A DNA stretch of 64,000 nt from Hydrogeniiclostridium mannosilyticum (GTDB taxonomy: Bacteria; Bacillota; Clostridia; Oscillospirales; Acutalibacteraceae): the NCBI RefSeq assembly GCF_003268275.1, contig NZ_QLYR01000001.1, forward strand, positions 620,001-684,000, read 5' to 3'. The notes under the pieces are model-generated. The model saw only the letters and a program-made list of their open reading frames with translations. It did no database searches and was not told where the DNA came from. The position numbers and the translations under genes are program-made. Within the stretch, counting starts at the first letter, position 1; the number at the start of each line of letters is the position of its first letter. Positions 17,165-25,317 of the stretch are shown in pieces.

Positions 17165-17198
17165 GGGGGAGCCACGGATAATTATCCGTGGCTCCCCC
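17165..17198. terminator. Bidirectional terminator between HAD gene and ECF gene
   Basis: GGGGGAGCCACGGATAA and its mirror TTATCCGTGGCTCCCCC form a 17-base-pair, nearly loop-free inverted repeat. TATTGTTATTTTTT follows on the plus strand. It serves the convergent genes ending at 17087 and 17211. Confidence 0.8.
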
Positions 17199-17210
17199 TA
17201 TTGTTATTTT

Positions 17211-17738
17211 TTACACCGTCGCCTCGACAAGGCGGGCCTTTTGCAAGGCCAGTACCAAAACCGGCAGCAACACAAGCTGAATGGCGATGCCTGGAAGGGC
17301 TGTTACAAAAGCCCCTGTAAGCCAAAGCTGTAACGAATACTCACCGGCGCGGAAAATCAGTGAATTCAGCGCACCGTAGATAACGCGCCCAATCAACATG
17401 GCGCCCAGCAGCGAAAGATACAAATTTGCGATATTATACCTTGTCTTAATAACACGGATCAGAATACCGGCCACCAAACCGTACACCGCCAGCTCACAAA
17501 TCATACTGGGAAGCATTGCCATTGGCGGCATGCTGGTAATCAAGCTCGAAAGCAGGGGCGCGAGTATGCCGCACGCTAGGCCGTAAACGGGACCGCACAC
17601 CAAGCCGCAGAGCAAAACCGGAATGTGCATGGGCAGCAAAATGCTGCCGGCATTCGGAATTGCATGCAGTGTAACCGGCAGTACTACGCCCAGTGCAACA
17701 CACAAGGCGGTCATTACCAAATATTTTACCTGTTTCAT
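17211..17738 (-). CDS. ECF transporter S component (substrate-binding membrane subunit)
   Basis: 175 residues with about six membrane helices. The opening LVMTALCVALGVVLPVTLHAI followed by GSILLPMHIPVLLCGLVCGP is typical of S components of energy-coupling factor vitamin transporters; the small residue-rich first helix docks to EcfT. The substrate cannot be read from sequence. The shared EcfA/A'/T module is not in this window, as expected for group II systems. The ATG has AGGAGG before it. Expression is probably controlled by premature termination in the 180-base leader, described separately. The gene ends at a bidirectional terminator. Confidence 0.8.
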   Translation of the reverse strand: MKQVKYLVMTALCVALGVVLPVTLHAIPNAGSILLPMHIPVLLCGLVCGPVYGLACGILAPLLSSLITSMPPMAMLPSMICELAVYGLVAGILIRVIKTRYNIANLYLSLLGAMLIGRVIYGALNSLIFRAGEYSLQLWLTGAFVTALPGIAIQLVLLPVLVLALQKARLVEATV

Positions 17739-17753
17739 CTTTTTCCTCCTAAC

Positions 17754-17800
17754 AAAAATAAAAAGAAGGCCTCTGTTTCCCTCTGGAAACGGATACCTTC
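17754..17800 (-). promoter_or_regulatory. Leader terminator of the ECF gene with competing antiterminator
   Basis: On the minus strand GAAGG...GTTTCC and GGAAAC...CCTTC form a long hairpin (17765-17800) with a CTTTTTATTTTTG tail, just before the AGGAGG of the ECF gene. The upstream strand GAAGGCC (17843-17849) can pair perfectly with GGCCTTC (17765-17771) and would break the terminator. A further hairpin, TTCTGTC-AGAA-GACAGAA, lies at 17880-17897. This is the layout of a transcriptional riboswitch or attenuator. I could not match it to TPP, FMN, cobalamin, THF or preQ1 consensus elements. Confidence 0.65.
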
Positions 17801-17928
17801 CCGGATATCGTCACTCAATACAAGATATATTCTTCTTTTATCGGCCTTCATTGAACAAAGAACAAACTGCTGCAAAAGCTTCTGTCTTCTGACAGAAATA
17901 ACACCGCACTTCTGTGTGTGTTTCAATT

Positions 17929-17957
17929 AGTATAACAAAAATATTCCCCACTGTCAA
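17929..17957 (-). promoter_or_regulatory. Promoter of the ECF transporter gene
   Basis: TTGACA (17952-17957) and TATACT (17929-17934) on the minus strand have an exact 17-base spacer. The -35 overlaps the last codons of the DUF3842 gene. Transcription should begin near 17922 and produce a leader of about 180 bases. Confidence 0.8.
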
Positions 17958-18415
17958 CGGCAGGCCCCTGCCAAGTCAAAGTACGCGGCGACAGCCTCCT
18001 CAATAAGCTTTACAGCGTGCGCAATCAGTTTGCCGGTATTTTTTTCGGCAACACCGGCCACGACCATCTCGCAGCGGTTGACTGGCAGCAAAATCTTTCG
18101 GGCCGTGCTTTGTCCTACCGCGGCGGCCATCGCCGGTGTGATTTCTCCCAGCAGCGCATCTGCCGCCAGCATTCCGATGGGCCCGGCGATAATGTCGGCC
18201 GTCCTGCAAGCAACCAGGACGGCATTTTCCCCTGTTGCCGCCTGATGTGCGCCGCCCTTTAGCATGTTGGCAGTGGCGGTGCTGTTGGTCCCGATTGCAA
18301 TAACCTCTACACGATCCTCATTTTTGTCGACTGCCTCCACCAATTCACGCCCGATTCTGCCGCCCTGTCCGTCAATAATCACTACTTTGCACACCGTTTT
18401 AGGCCACATAGACAA
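17954..18415 (-). CDS. DUF3842 family protein
   Basis: 153 residues. After a short lead, VVIIDGQGGRIGRELVEAV forms a Rossmann-like beta strand and glycine loop, then comes EVIAIGTNSTATANMLKGGA and the conserved DIIAGPIGMLAADALLGEITP. These match the clostridial DUF3842 family, whose function is unknown; the fold suggests nucleotide or small-molecule binding in the cytosol. The start may be the second Met (MWPKT) or the first; a GGGAGGG box precedes the first ATG. The ECF gene follows 215 bases downstream but has its own promoter. Confidence 0.75.
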   Translation of the reverse strand: MSMWPKTVCKVVIIDGQGGRIGRELVEAVDKNEDRVEVIAIGTNSTATANMLKGGAHQAATGENAVLVACRTADIIAGPIGMLAADALLGEITPAMAAAVGQSTARKILLPVNRCEMVVAGVAEKNTGKLIAHAVKLIEEAVAAYFDLAGACR

Positions 18416-18508
18416 ATCCCTCCCAGAATGAACTTAGTTATATTTTAGCATGTCCAGCTGCTAAAAGCTACCGGCTTATGGAAAATCCTTCTTTCTGCTT
18501 CGGAATAC

Positions 18509-18537
18509 GTGACATTCCCCGACGAATGTGCTAAAAT
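18509..18537 (+). promoter_or_regulatory. Promoter of the sugar O-acetyltransferase gene
   Basis: GTGACA (18509-18514) and TAAAAT (18532-18537) are spaced by 17 bases, about 36 bases before the TTG start. Confidence 0.55.
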
Positions 18538-18573
18538 ATGCACGGTTTCAGCAATTGGCGAGGAGGAATTTAT

Positions 18574-19164
18574 TTGAATTTGAATGAACAGATGCAACAG
18601 ATCCTGTCCGGGGCCATGTACAACGACTTGACGCCGGAGCTCAACAAAGCCCGGCAGAACGCCCTAATTTTAACCAATGAATACAACGCCAGCTATGGCC
18701 GGCCCCATGCCGAGCGGGAAGCTGTTTTAAAAAGGCTGTTTAATTCCATTGGCGAGCAGGTTCATTTTGAGCCCAACCTCCGCTGTGAGTTCGGCTCAAA
18801 TATCTCCATCGGCAGCTATTTCTTTGCGAATTTTGACTGCATCCTGCTGGACTGCGGCGGCATCGAAATCGGAGACCATGTCCTCTTTGGCCCGCGTGTC
18901 GGTATTTACACTGCCAATCATGCCGCCGATGCCTACGAGCGCATTCACGGCGGCTGTTACGCCAAGCCTGTCAAAATCGGCAGCAATGTATGGGTCGGCG
19001 CAGGCGTACACATCAACCAGGGCGTCACCATTGGCGAGAACAGCATCATTGGCTCCGGAAGCGTTGTCACAAGAGATATTCCCGCGAATGTCATCGCCGC
19101 CGGGGTCCCTTGCCGGGTAATCCGTTCCATTACAGAGGCGGATAAAACCGGCTACCAGCCCTGA
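18574..19164 (+). CDS. Maltose/galactoside O-acetyltransferase-like (hexapeptide repeat)
   Basis: 196 residues from the TTG at 18574, chosen because AGGAGG lies just upstream; a longer frame from 18538 begins on the promoter -10 and is excluded. The N-terminal helical Mac domain (residues 1-55) is followed by left-handed beta-helix hexapeptide repeats: FGSNISIGSYFFANFDC, IEIGDHVLFGPRVGIYTANHA, with the catalytic His in TANHAAD. VKIGSNVWVGAGVHINQGVTIG and NSIIGSGSVVTRDIP complete the coil. These trimeric enzymes transfer acetyl from acetyl-CoA to maltose, galactosides or related sugars; the acceptor is not defined. Confidence 0.9.
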   Translation: MNLNEQMQQILSGAMYNDLTPELNKARQNALILTNEYNASYGRPHAEREAVLKRLFNSIGEQVHFEPNLRCEFGSNISIGSYFFANFDCILLDCGGIEIGDHVLFGPRVGIYTANHAADAYERIHGGCYAKPVKIGSNVWVGAGVHINQGVTIGENSIIGSGSVVTRDIPANVIAAGVPCRVIRSITEADKTGYQP

Positions 19165-19209
19165 ATTGCCGTAGGTGTGACAACCCGCCGGCACGAGACT
19201 TGAGCATAA

Positions 19210-19248
19210 AAAACGCGCTTCAGCAGTTAAGATGCCGGAGCGCGTTTT
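19210..19248. terminator. Bidirectional terminator between acetyltransferase and ABC exporter genes
   Basis: AAAACGCGCT and AGCGCGTTTT are a 10-bp inverted repeat with A- and T-rich ends, serving the converging genes that end at 19164 and 19265. Confidence 0.75.
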
Positions 19249-19264
19249 GTTGTCTATATCGTCC

Positions 19265-21151
19265 TTAAGCCTCCTGGAGCTGGCTCGGGCGTTCAAACTG
19301 GCTGTTATAGAGATTGGCGTAGAAACCATTTTTCGCCATCAGCTCATCATGCGTGCCCTGCTCTACAATATCGCCGTTATTCATACACAGAATGCAGTCC
19401 GCATTACGGATGGTAGACAGGCGATGTGCAATAACAAAGCTGGTCCTCCCCTTCATCAGGTTATCCATCGCCTTTTGGATGAGGATTTCCGTCCGGGTAT
19501 CAACACTTGATGTCGCCTCGTCCAGAATCAGGATCTTCGGGTCGGAAAGGATTGCCCGCGCAATTGTAAGCAGCTGCTTCTGCCCCTGAGAGATATTGCT
19601 GGCCTCCTCGTTGAGTTCCATCTGGTAAGCCCCGGGCAGCGTACGCACAAAATGGTCCGCCTGCGCGGCTTCGGCTGCCGCTAATACTTCCCGGTCGGTC
19701 GCATTCATCCTGCCATAGCGAATATTCTCCATAATCGTGCCGTTATAGAGCCAGGTTTCCTGAAGCACCATTCCAAAAATGGAGCGCAGCTCATTGCGGG
19801 AAAAGCTGCGGATGTCATGGCCATCTACCGAAATGCTGCCGCTATTGACATCATAAAAACGCATCAACAGCTTAACCATCGTTGTCTTTCCGGCGCCGGT
19901 CGGGCCGACAATCGCAATCTTCTGCCCCGGCTTTACGTCCACACTAAAATCGTGAATAATAATCTTCTCCGGCGTGTAGCCAAAGTGTACATGGGAGAAC
20001 TGAACGCTTCCATCTACCTGAACCCGCGCGCCGGGACGGGACGCTGCGCCGTCTGCCAAATAAACAGTCGGGGCATCTGGTTCTTCTTCCTTTTCGTCCA
20101 AAAACTCAAAGACCCGTTCGGCTGCCGCCATGGTCTGCTGTAAAATATTGCTGATATTGGCAATTTGCGTAATCGGCTGGGTAAACTGCCGCACATATTG
20201 AACAAAAGCCTGAATATCGCCAACAGGGAGGCCGCGGTTTACCGCCAGCCAGCCGCCCAAAATACAGACGGCCACATAGCCCACATTGCCGACGAAATTC
20301 ATCACCGGCATCATCAGGCCGGAAAGGAACTGAGACTTCCATGCAGAATTATAAAGCTGGTTGTTGTAGGCATCGAACTTCTCCACACTGCTTTGTTCCC
20401 CGTTGAAAGCCTTCATTACCACATGGCCGCCGTACATTTCTTCAACATGGCCGTTGACATGGCCCAAATACTCTTGCTGTGCCCTAAAATATTTCTGGGA
20501 ATGCTTGACAATGATGGAGACAAACACCATTGAAACCGGCAAAATGCACAACGCCACCAAGGTCAGTTCCCAGCTAATGGAAAACATCATTACCAGGATG
20601 CCGACCAGCGTTGTAACCGACGTGATTACCTGCGTGATGCTTTGATTCAGCGTCTGGCTCAATGTATCCACATCGTTCGTTACACGGGAAAGTACCTCGC
20701 CGTGATTAACGCGGTCAAAGTATCCCAGCGGCATGCGGTTGATTTTTTGCATAATGCTGTTGCGCAGACGGTAGGTCACCTTCATCGAAACCCCCGTCAT
20801 AAGCCAGCCCTGAATCACCGAAAAAGCGGCGCTGGCGAGGTAGAGTCCAAGCAAGGTCAACAGGATTCCGCCAATTTTTCCAAAATCAATGCCGCTGCCG
20901 GTTCCGGAAATTTTCCCCATAATGCCGTTGAACATCTCCGTAGTCGCCTGCCCCAGCACCTTGGGGCCGACAATGGCAAAAACCGTGGAGGCCGCTGCAA
21001 ACAGCATGACAATAACAATGTGGATTTTGAACTGGCCGAGATAATTCAGGAGCATGCCAAAGCTCTTTTTAAAATTCTTCGGCTTTTCACCCGGCATCAT
21101 TGGGCCGCCCATCGGGCCACGCCCGCCCATTGCTTTTTTATTTTTCATCAC
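19265..21151 (-). CDS. ABC exporter half-transporter with intact catalytic site (partner of the 21213-23438 product)
   Basis: 628 residues. A Gly/Met-rich, basic N-terminal tail (MGGRGPMGGPMMPGEKP) precedes six membrane helices (about 40-350). The nucleotide-binding domain has Walker A GPTGAGKTT, signature ISQGQKQ, Walker B with catalytic Glu in ILILDEATSSVD, and the H-loop His in VIAHRLST. It is a type IV (exporter) half-transporter in the inner membrane. Together with the gene upstream and the MarR gene it forms a three-gene operon ending at a terminator. The consensus catalytic residues here and the altered ones in the partner indicate a heterodimer of the BmrCD/TM287-288 type, probably for drug or lipid efflux. 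Confidence 0.9.
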   Translation of the reverse strand: MMKNKKAMGGRGPMGGPMMPGEKPKNFKKSFGMLLNYLGQFKIHIVIVMLFAAASTVFAIVGPKVLGQATTEMFNGIMGKISGTGSGIDFGKIGGILLTLLGLYLASAAFSVIQGWLMTGVSMKVTYRLRNSIMQKINRMPLGYFDRVNHGEVLSRVTNDVDTLSQTLNQSITQVITSVTTLVGILVMMFSISWELTLVALCILPVSMVFVSIIVKHSQKYFRAQQEYLGHVNGHVEEMYGGHVVMKAFNGEQSSVEKFDAYNNQLYNSAWKSQFLSGLMMPVMNFVGNVGYVAVCILGGWLAVNRGLPVGDIQAFVQYVRQFTQPITQIANISNILQQTMAAAERVFEFLDEKEEEPDAPTVYLADGAASRPGARVQVDGSVQFSHVHFGYTPEKIIIHDFSVDVKPGQKIAIVGPTGAGKTTMVKLLMRFYDVNSGSISVDGHDIRSFSRNELRSIFGMVLQETWLYNGTIMENIRYGRMNATDREVLAAAEAAQADHFVRTLPGAYQMELNEEASNISQGQKQLLTIARAILSDPKILILDEATSSVDTRTEILIQKAMDNLMKGRTSFVIAHRLSTIRNADCILCMNNGDIVEQGTHDELMAKNGFYANLYNSQFERPSQLQEA

Positions 21152-21212
21152 GCCTCACCTGCCTTTTCAACACAAAAATCCGGCAGCCTTGGTGAAGTTT
21201 CTCGATTTGCGC

Positions 21213-23438
21213 TCATTTTAACTCCTCCTCAGACAGCTGTGACATGGCGATTTCACGGTAGGTACTGCAATTTTGCAGCAGCTCCTTATGTGTACCACGG
21301 CCGACAATACGACCGTCCTCCAAAACCAAAATCTGTTCCGCATTCATGATGGTACTAACCCGCTGGGCGACAATCAACACTGCCGCATCGCCGGTATATT
21401 GCTTCAATGCCCGGCGCAGCGCGGCATCCGTCTTAAAGTCCAGGGCGGAAAAGCTGTCGTCAAACACATAGATCGGCGCGTTTTTTGTCAGCGCCCGGCC
21501 AATGGAAAGACGCTGCTTCTGACCGCCCGAGACATTGTCTCCTCCCTGAGAAATCGGTTCCTCATAGCCCTCCGGCTTTGCCTCGATAAATTCCTTGGCC
21601 TGCGCTACCTCAGCGGCTTTTTCGATTGCCTCTTTAGAGGCTGCCGGGCTTCCATAGGAAAGGTTGCTCTCAATGGTGCCGGAGAACAGCACGCCCTTCT
21701 GCGGCACAAAGCTGATATTTTCCCGCAGCTCATGCTGGGGCACTGCCCTTACATCCACACCGTCTATACAGATCCGTCCCTCTGTCACATCATAAAACCG
21801 GGGGATCAGATTGACCAGCGTGCTTTTACCGCTGCCGGTAGAGCCAATAATCGCAGTCGTCTGCCCCGGGCGGGCGGTAAAGGTAATATGCTCCAGCGCC
21901 ATATCCTCCGCCTTATTGTAGCGGAAGCTCACGTCGTCAAACGTCACCTCGCCCCGGACCTTTTCCGGAAAGTGAACCGGCGCTTTGGCGTCGAGCACAT
22001 CCGGTTTTGTCTCCAGTACCTCTGCAATTCGTTCACCCGAAACAGCGGCACGTGGCACCATAATGAACATCATTGCAATCATCAGGAAACTCATAATAAC
22101 CTGCATGGCATACTGCATGAACGCCATCATGTCGCCGACCTGCATAGCGGATTGCTCAATCTGGTGGCCGCCGACCCACACGATAATCAGCGTAATGATA
22201 TTCATCATAAACATCATAGCCGGCATCATGAAGGTCATGGCCCGGTTGATGTATAAGTTGTTTTGCGTCAAATCTTTGTTAGCCCCGTCAAAGCGTTTCT
22301 CCTCAAACTGCTGGGTGCCGAAGGCCCGAATGACCATCATTCCACTGAGGTTCTCACGCGTTACCAGGTTCAGCCGGTCGATCAGCTTTTGCACAATCTT
22401 AAACTTCGGCATAACCAGCACGTAAATTAGGAGAATCAGGCCAATTAATACCACCACGCCGATGGCGATGATCCAGCTCATGGACACGCTCTTGTTGACA
22501 GCCATAACGACGCCGCCAATTCCCATGATCGGCGCATAACAGATCATGCGGATTCCAATAATCAGGAGCATTTGCACCTGCATAACATCATTGGTTGTAC
22601 GCGTAATCAGGGAAGCGGTAGAATATTCGTCGAACTCGCGGCTGCCGAAATTTTCCACCCTGCTGAACACGTCATGGCGCAGCGCTCTCGCAACGCCCGC
22701 AGCAATTCTTGAGGCCAGCAGCCCAACGCCGATGGTCGCCAGCGCGCCTGCCAGGGTGAGCAGAAGCATATACAGGCCCACCCGCAGAATATAGGCCATT
22801 TGAAGGGCGCCGGTATCTATGCCCAACTCCTCATAAAACGCCTTTGTTACAACAACCCCCATCTGAGAGAGCAGGGAGCTGTCTACCGCCCCGGCACTTT
22901 CACGGGCGGAATCAAAATAGGACGAAGGCAGCTGCTCCAGCATGGGCTGCATTTCATAAAGCTTGGAAAAATCTACATTCTCCAAGTCATCCGCACCGGT
23001 GCCCTCCGTCGAAGCGCCTTCCTGTTCCGCCATTTCCTTCATGGCGCTGACAAAGGTCATAATTCCTTGCCCGTAGGACGATTCCACCGCTTCCGTATCC
23101 GCATCTGCCCGAAGCACCAGAATATCCTCCGTACTTACGAGCGGGTAGTCGTTCGAGTAGGCCTCCGCCTCACTGCTTCCTGCCGAAACCTGGGTGTAGC
23201 TCTGCTCAATTGCGCTCTTTTGTTCCTCCGTCATGAAGAGCTTTAAAAAATTCATCCCCTTTGCGCTGACCGCTTTGGGGACTGTCTCCTCGATTCCGCT
23301 TTGCTGTATGCCGACATTTACAATGTCAGACATCAGGTTTGGCAGGTTCAAATCGCACATGGCCTGCCCAAACAGAAACAGCACACAAAACACCAGTGGC
23401 AGAATATATGGCTTTAAATAACGGGCTAGCTTCGTCAT
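21213..23438 (-). CDS. ABC exporter half-transporter with degenerate site and large extracellular insert
   Basis: 741 residues, long for the family (about 580-600). The extra length is a hydrophilic insert of about 150 residues (roughly 45-210) between the first and second membrane helices, rich in Glu, Ser and Ala, which must face outside. Walker A GSTGSGKST and signature VSGGQKQ are normal. Walker B is IYVFDDSFSALD, with Asp in place of the catalytic Glu, and the H-loop is VAQRVST, with Gln in place of His. So one ATP site of the heterodimer is non-catalytic, as in TM287/BmrCD-type exporters; BmrD also has an extracellular domain here. The start lies three bases after the MarR stop. Confidence 0.9.
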   Translation of the reverse strand: MTKLARYLKPYILPLVFCVLFLFGQAMCDLNLPNLMSDIVNVGIQQSGIEETVPKAVSAKGMNFLKLFMTEEQKSAIEQSYTQVSAGSSEAEAYSNDYPLVSTEDILVLRADADTEAVESSYGQGIMTFVSAMKEMAEQEGASTEGTGADDLENVDFSKLYEMQPMLEQLPSSYFDSARESAGAVDSSLLSQMGVVVTKAFYEELGIDTGALQMAYILRVGLYMLLLTLAGALATIGVGLLASRIAAGVARALRHDVFSRVENFGSREFDEYSTASLITRTTNDVMQVQMLLIIGIRMICYAPIMGIGGVVMAVNKSVSMSWIIAIGVVVLIGLILLIYVLVMPKFKIVQKLIDRLNLVTRENLSGMMVIRAFGTQQFEEKRFDGANKDLTQNNLYINRAMTFMMPAMMFMMNIITLIIVWVGGHQIEQSAMQVGDMMAFMQYAMQVIMSFLMIAMMFIMVPRAAVSGERIAEVLETKPDVLDAKAPVHFPEKVRGEVTFDDVSFRYNKAEDMALEHITFTARPGQTTAIIGSTGSGKSTLVNLIPRFYDVTEGRICIDGVDVRAVPQHELRENISFVPQKGVLFSGTIESNLSYGSPAASKEAIEKAAEVAQAKEFIEAKPEGYEEPISQGGDNVSGGQKQRLSIGRALTKNAPIYVFDDSFSALDFKTDAALRRALKQYTGDAAVLIVAQRVSTIMNAEQILVLEDGRIVGRGTHKELLQNCSTYREIAMSQLSEEELK

Positions 23439-23441
23439 AGC

Positions 23442-23951
23442 TTATTTATTCCCTCCATTGTCCGACTCCATTTCAAATTCGCCGCGAACCTGCTGCATAA
23501 TGTTCATAAACTGTTCGACCAGTTCGACCAACCGGCGGGTATTCTCCTCGCCCATTTCCTTTTCAACACGGTCCATAAAGCTGACAAATACCTTCCAGCC
23601 CTGCTCCATGACCTGGTTGCCCCTGTCGGTCATGGTTACATATACCGCCCGGCGGTCCCCCTTGCTTGTAAACCGTTCGAGCAGCCCCCGGTCCTCCAGG
23701 GAATTTAAGGCCTGTGACACTGCCGGCTTACTCATATTTGCCGCCATACTCAGCACCGAAATCTGAATCCCCAGGCGCTCGCCGGTGTCGCCGGTCAGCT
23801 CCTTTTTCTGCTTCAGGCACATCATTAAATGATGCAGCAGAAAAAAATCATTTTGTGTAATACCTTCTATCTTTGGTGCAAATGGTTTTCGCTGGCTTTG
23901 ATGAAAGCGCTGAAACGTATCAATTATTTTACTCGTTTTTTCTTCTTCCAT
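23442..23951 (-). CDS. MarR-family transcriptional regulator of the ABC exporter operon
   Basis: 169 residues from the ATG at 23951, which has AAAGGAGGG at seven-base spacing; an upstream in-frame start at 23972 overlaps the ribosome binding site and is unlikely. The winged helix-turn-helix lies around residues 60-115: SVLSMAANMSKPAVSQALNSLEDRGLLERF, quoted here in overlapping pieces only as the MSKPAVSQALNSLE recognition region, then the wing TSKGDRRAVYVTMTDRG. The C-terminal helices dimerise. It is the first gene of the operon, three bases from the ABC gene. A strong inverted repeat sits between its promoter and start, so autorepression is likely, with release by a transported compound. Confidence 0.9.
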   Translation of the reverse strand: MEEEKTSKIIDTFQRFHQSQRKPFAPKIEGITQNDFFLLHHLMMCLKQKKELTGDTGERLGIQISVLSMAANMSKPAVSQALNSLEDRGLLERFTSKGDRRAVYVTMTDRGNQVMEQGWKVFVSFMDRVEKEMGEENTRRLVELVEQFMNIMQQVRGEFEMESDNGGNK

Positions 23952-23988
23952 TCCTATCCCTCCTTTGTTCATTAATTATTCATTAAAT

Positions 23989-24013
23989 AAATTGTTAATG
24001 ATATTAACAATTT
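23989..24013. promoter_or_regulatory. MarR operator
   Basis: An inverted repeat with two 11-bp arms, AAATTGTTAAT and ATTAACAATTT, and a 3-base centre. It begins two bases downstream of the -10 hexamer of the MarR-ABC promoter, so a bound dimer would block transcription start. The arm TTGTTAA-type sequence resembles MarR/SlyA-family sites. Confidence 0.75.
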
Positions 24014-24014
24014 A

Positions 24015-24043
24015 AGTATAAGACAGAGGCTTTGATTCGTCAA
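24015..24043 (-). promoter_or_regulatory. Promoter of the MarR-ABC exporter operon
   Basis: TTGACG (24038-24043) and TATACT (24015-24020) on the minus strand with a 17-base spacer. The operator lies immediately downstream. Confidence 0.75.
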
Positions 24044-24091
24044 TATGAAACCGCCAAAGTTTACACAATGGAAATATTTTGTTTTCAAACA

Positions 24092-24123
24092 AAAAACCTC
24101 GCCTGGAAAAAACCAGACGAGGC
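24092..24123 (-). terminator. Terminator after the URO-D-like gene
   Basis: CCTCGTCTGG and CCAGGCGAGG flank a T6 loop and are followed by TTTTTTG on the minus strand. Confidence 0.9.
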
Positions 24124-24156
24124 CTGTAAACTATGAAACGAATAAACGGGCAGCAC

Positions 24157-25170
24157 TTAAGCTTCGCCGTAAAACTCCTTAACCGCTTCGAAGAAAGCGT
24201 CAATATTTTCCCAACTGCTGGCGGGCGGAATATCGCAGCCCGAGGAAATAACAAAATTGGAATGGCCGCAGCATTCGGACATAATACGCTTTGTTTCAGC
24301 CTTGATGGATTCCGGCGTTCCGTTTCTGAATTGCAGTGCCGGGTCGACATTTCCCATGGTGACAATATCTGCGGGAACATGCTCCAGCATTTCCTTCATG
24401 TCAATTGCGTTGCCGAAGTGATAGGCAGCGGACCCCGTTCTCAGAATCGAATCAATCATCAGGATGGTATTATTCCCACAGTTATGGTAAATTACCAGGA
24501 AGTTATCATCCTGAACCGCATCTACAATCTGCTTGACATAGGGCTCGGAAAATTCCGCGGCCATGTCCGGCGAAAGCAAGCCGGTCAGCGGCTCCGCCAT
24601 AACCACACCGCCTGCTCCGGTTGTCTTGTACGCCTTAATATATTCAATCAGGAATTTCGTGGCCTTCTCCATTAAAATATGAACCATGTCGGGCTCTGTA
24701 TAGCAGTTAATCAGCGCCTCTGTCACGTCCATCAGACGGCCGGCCAGCGAGAAGGGGCCGATTACGCCCGCAAATACAGGGCGATCGGTAATGAGCTTGC
24801 AGGCCTTCTCAATCGCCTCAATATACAGCCCGGTACGCCCCGCCCCAACCTGGGGAACGGCAAGCGCCTTCGCCTCATCCTCATCATGAATCAATGTACC
24901 GATTACCGTGGGGACCTCATCGTCGCTGACACGGATTTCCGCGCCAAAGGCCTCTGCCTCTACCGAAAGATCCATCATGCTGACAGATGCCGCCGAATCC
25001 ACACGGTCGGCAACCCGCTTCATGCCCTCGGCCTGCAAATCACTGTCGCTGATCAAATCCTTTACGGTTATGCCTAATAATGAAATTGTCGGGAAGGACA
25101 AGACCGGCATTGCCTTTTTATGCTCTGCCTTTTTCAAATCCTCCAGCCAAGCTCTTGTATTCATATTCAC
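24157..25170 (-). CDS. Uroporphyrinogen decarboxylase family / MtaA-like corrinoid methyltransferase
   Basis: 337 residues, a complete URO-D-fold TIM barrel. The zinc-ligand pattern of the methyltransferase branch is visible: His and Cys in IYHNCGNN (about 237-244) and a distal Cys in ISSGCDIPP (about 312-320). The stretch FAGVIGPFSLAGRLMDV and AEPLTGLLSP are also family-typical. Members of this branch move methyl groups between a corrinoid protein and coenzyme M or tetrahydrofolate, rather than decarboxylating uroporphyrinogen. No corrinoid-binding protein or partner methyltransferase adjoins it, so the reaction is open. Two ATGs are close together at the start (25170 and 25164). Confidence 0.8.
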   Translation of the reverse strand: MNMNTRAWLEDLKKAEHKKAMPVLSFPTISLLGITVKDLISDSDLQAEGMKRVADRVDSAASVSMMDLSVEAEAFGAEIRVSDDEVPTVIGTLIHDEDEAKALAVPQVGAGRTGLYIEAIEKACKLITDRPVFAGVIGPFSLAGRLMDVTEALINCYTEPDMVHILMEKATKFLIEYIKAYKTTGAGGVVMAEPLTGLLSPDMAAEFSEPYVKQIVDAVQDDNFLVIYHNCGNNTILMIDSILRTGSAAYHFGNAIDMKEMLEHVPADIVTMGNVDPALQFRNGTPESIKAETKRIMSECCGHSNFVISSGCDIPPASSWENIDAFFEAVKEFYGEA

Positions 25171-25317
25171 AGCCTCTTTTCTTTGGTTCTGATTTGAGTC
25201 CAGTATATCAAACTCCCGCCAAAACTTCTATGAACAAATTTACTATTTTGGAAAAATCTTATCCGATTTTAACGGTAGGAAAACATTTTGAGCCCCAAAC
25301 CGAGAAAAACGCCCTGC

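Noticed and set aside
17735-17926. 63-residue leader ORF upstream of the ECF gene, ending on its start codon
   Set aside because: It would start on a TTG only a few bases from the transcription start, without a ribosome binding site, and it runs through the hairpins of the leader.
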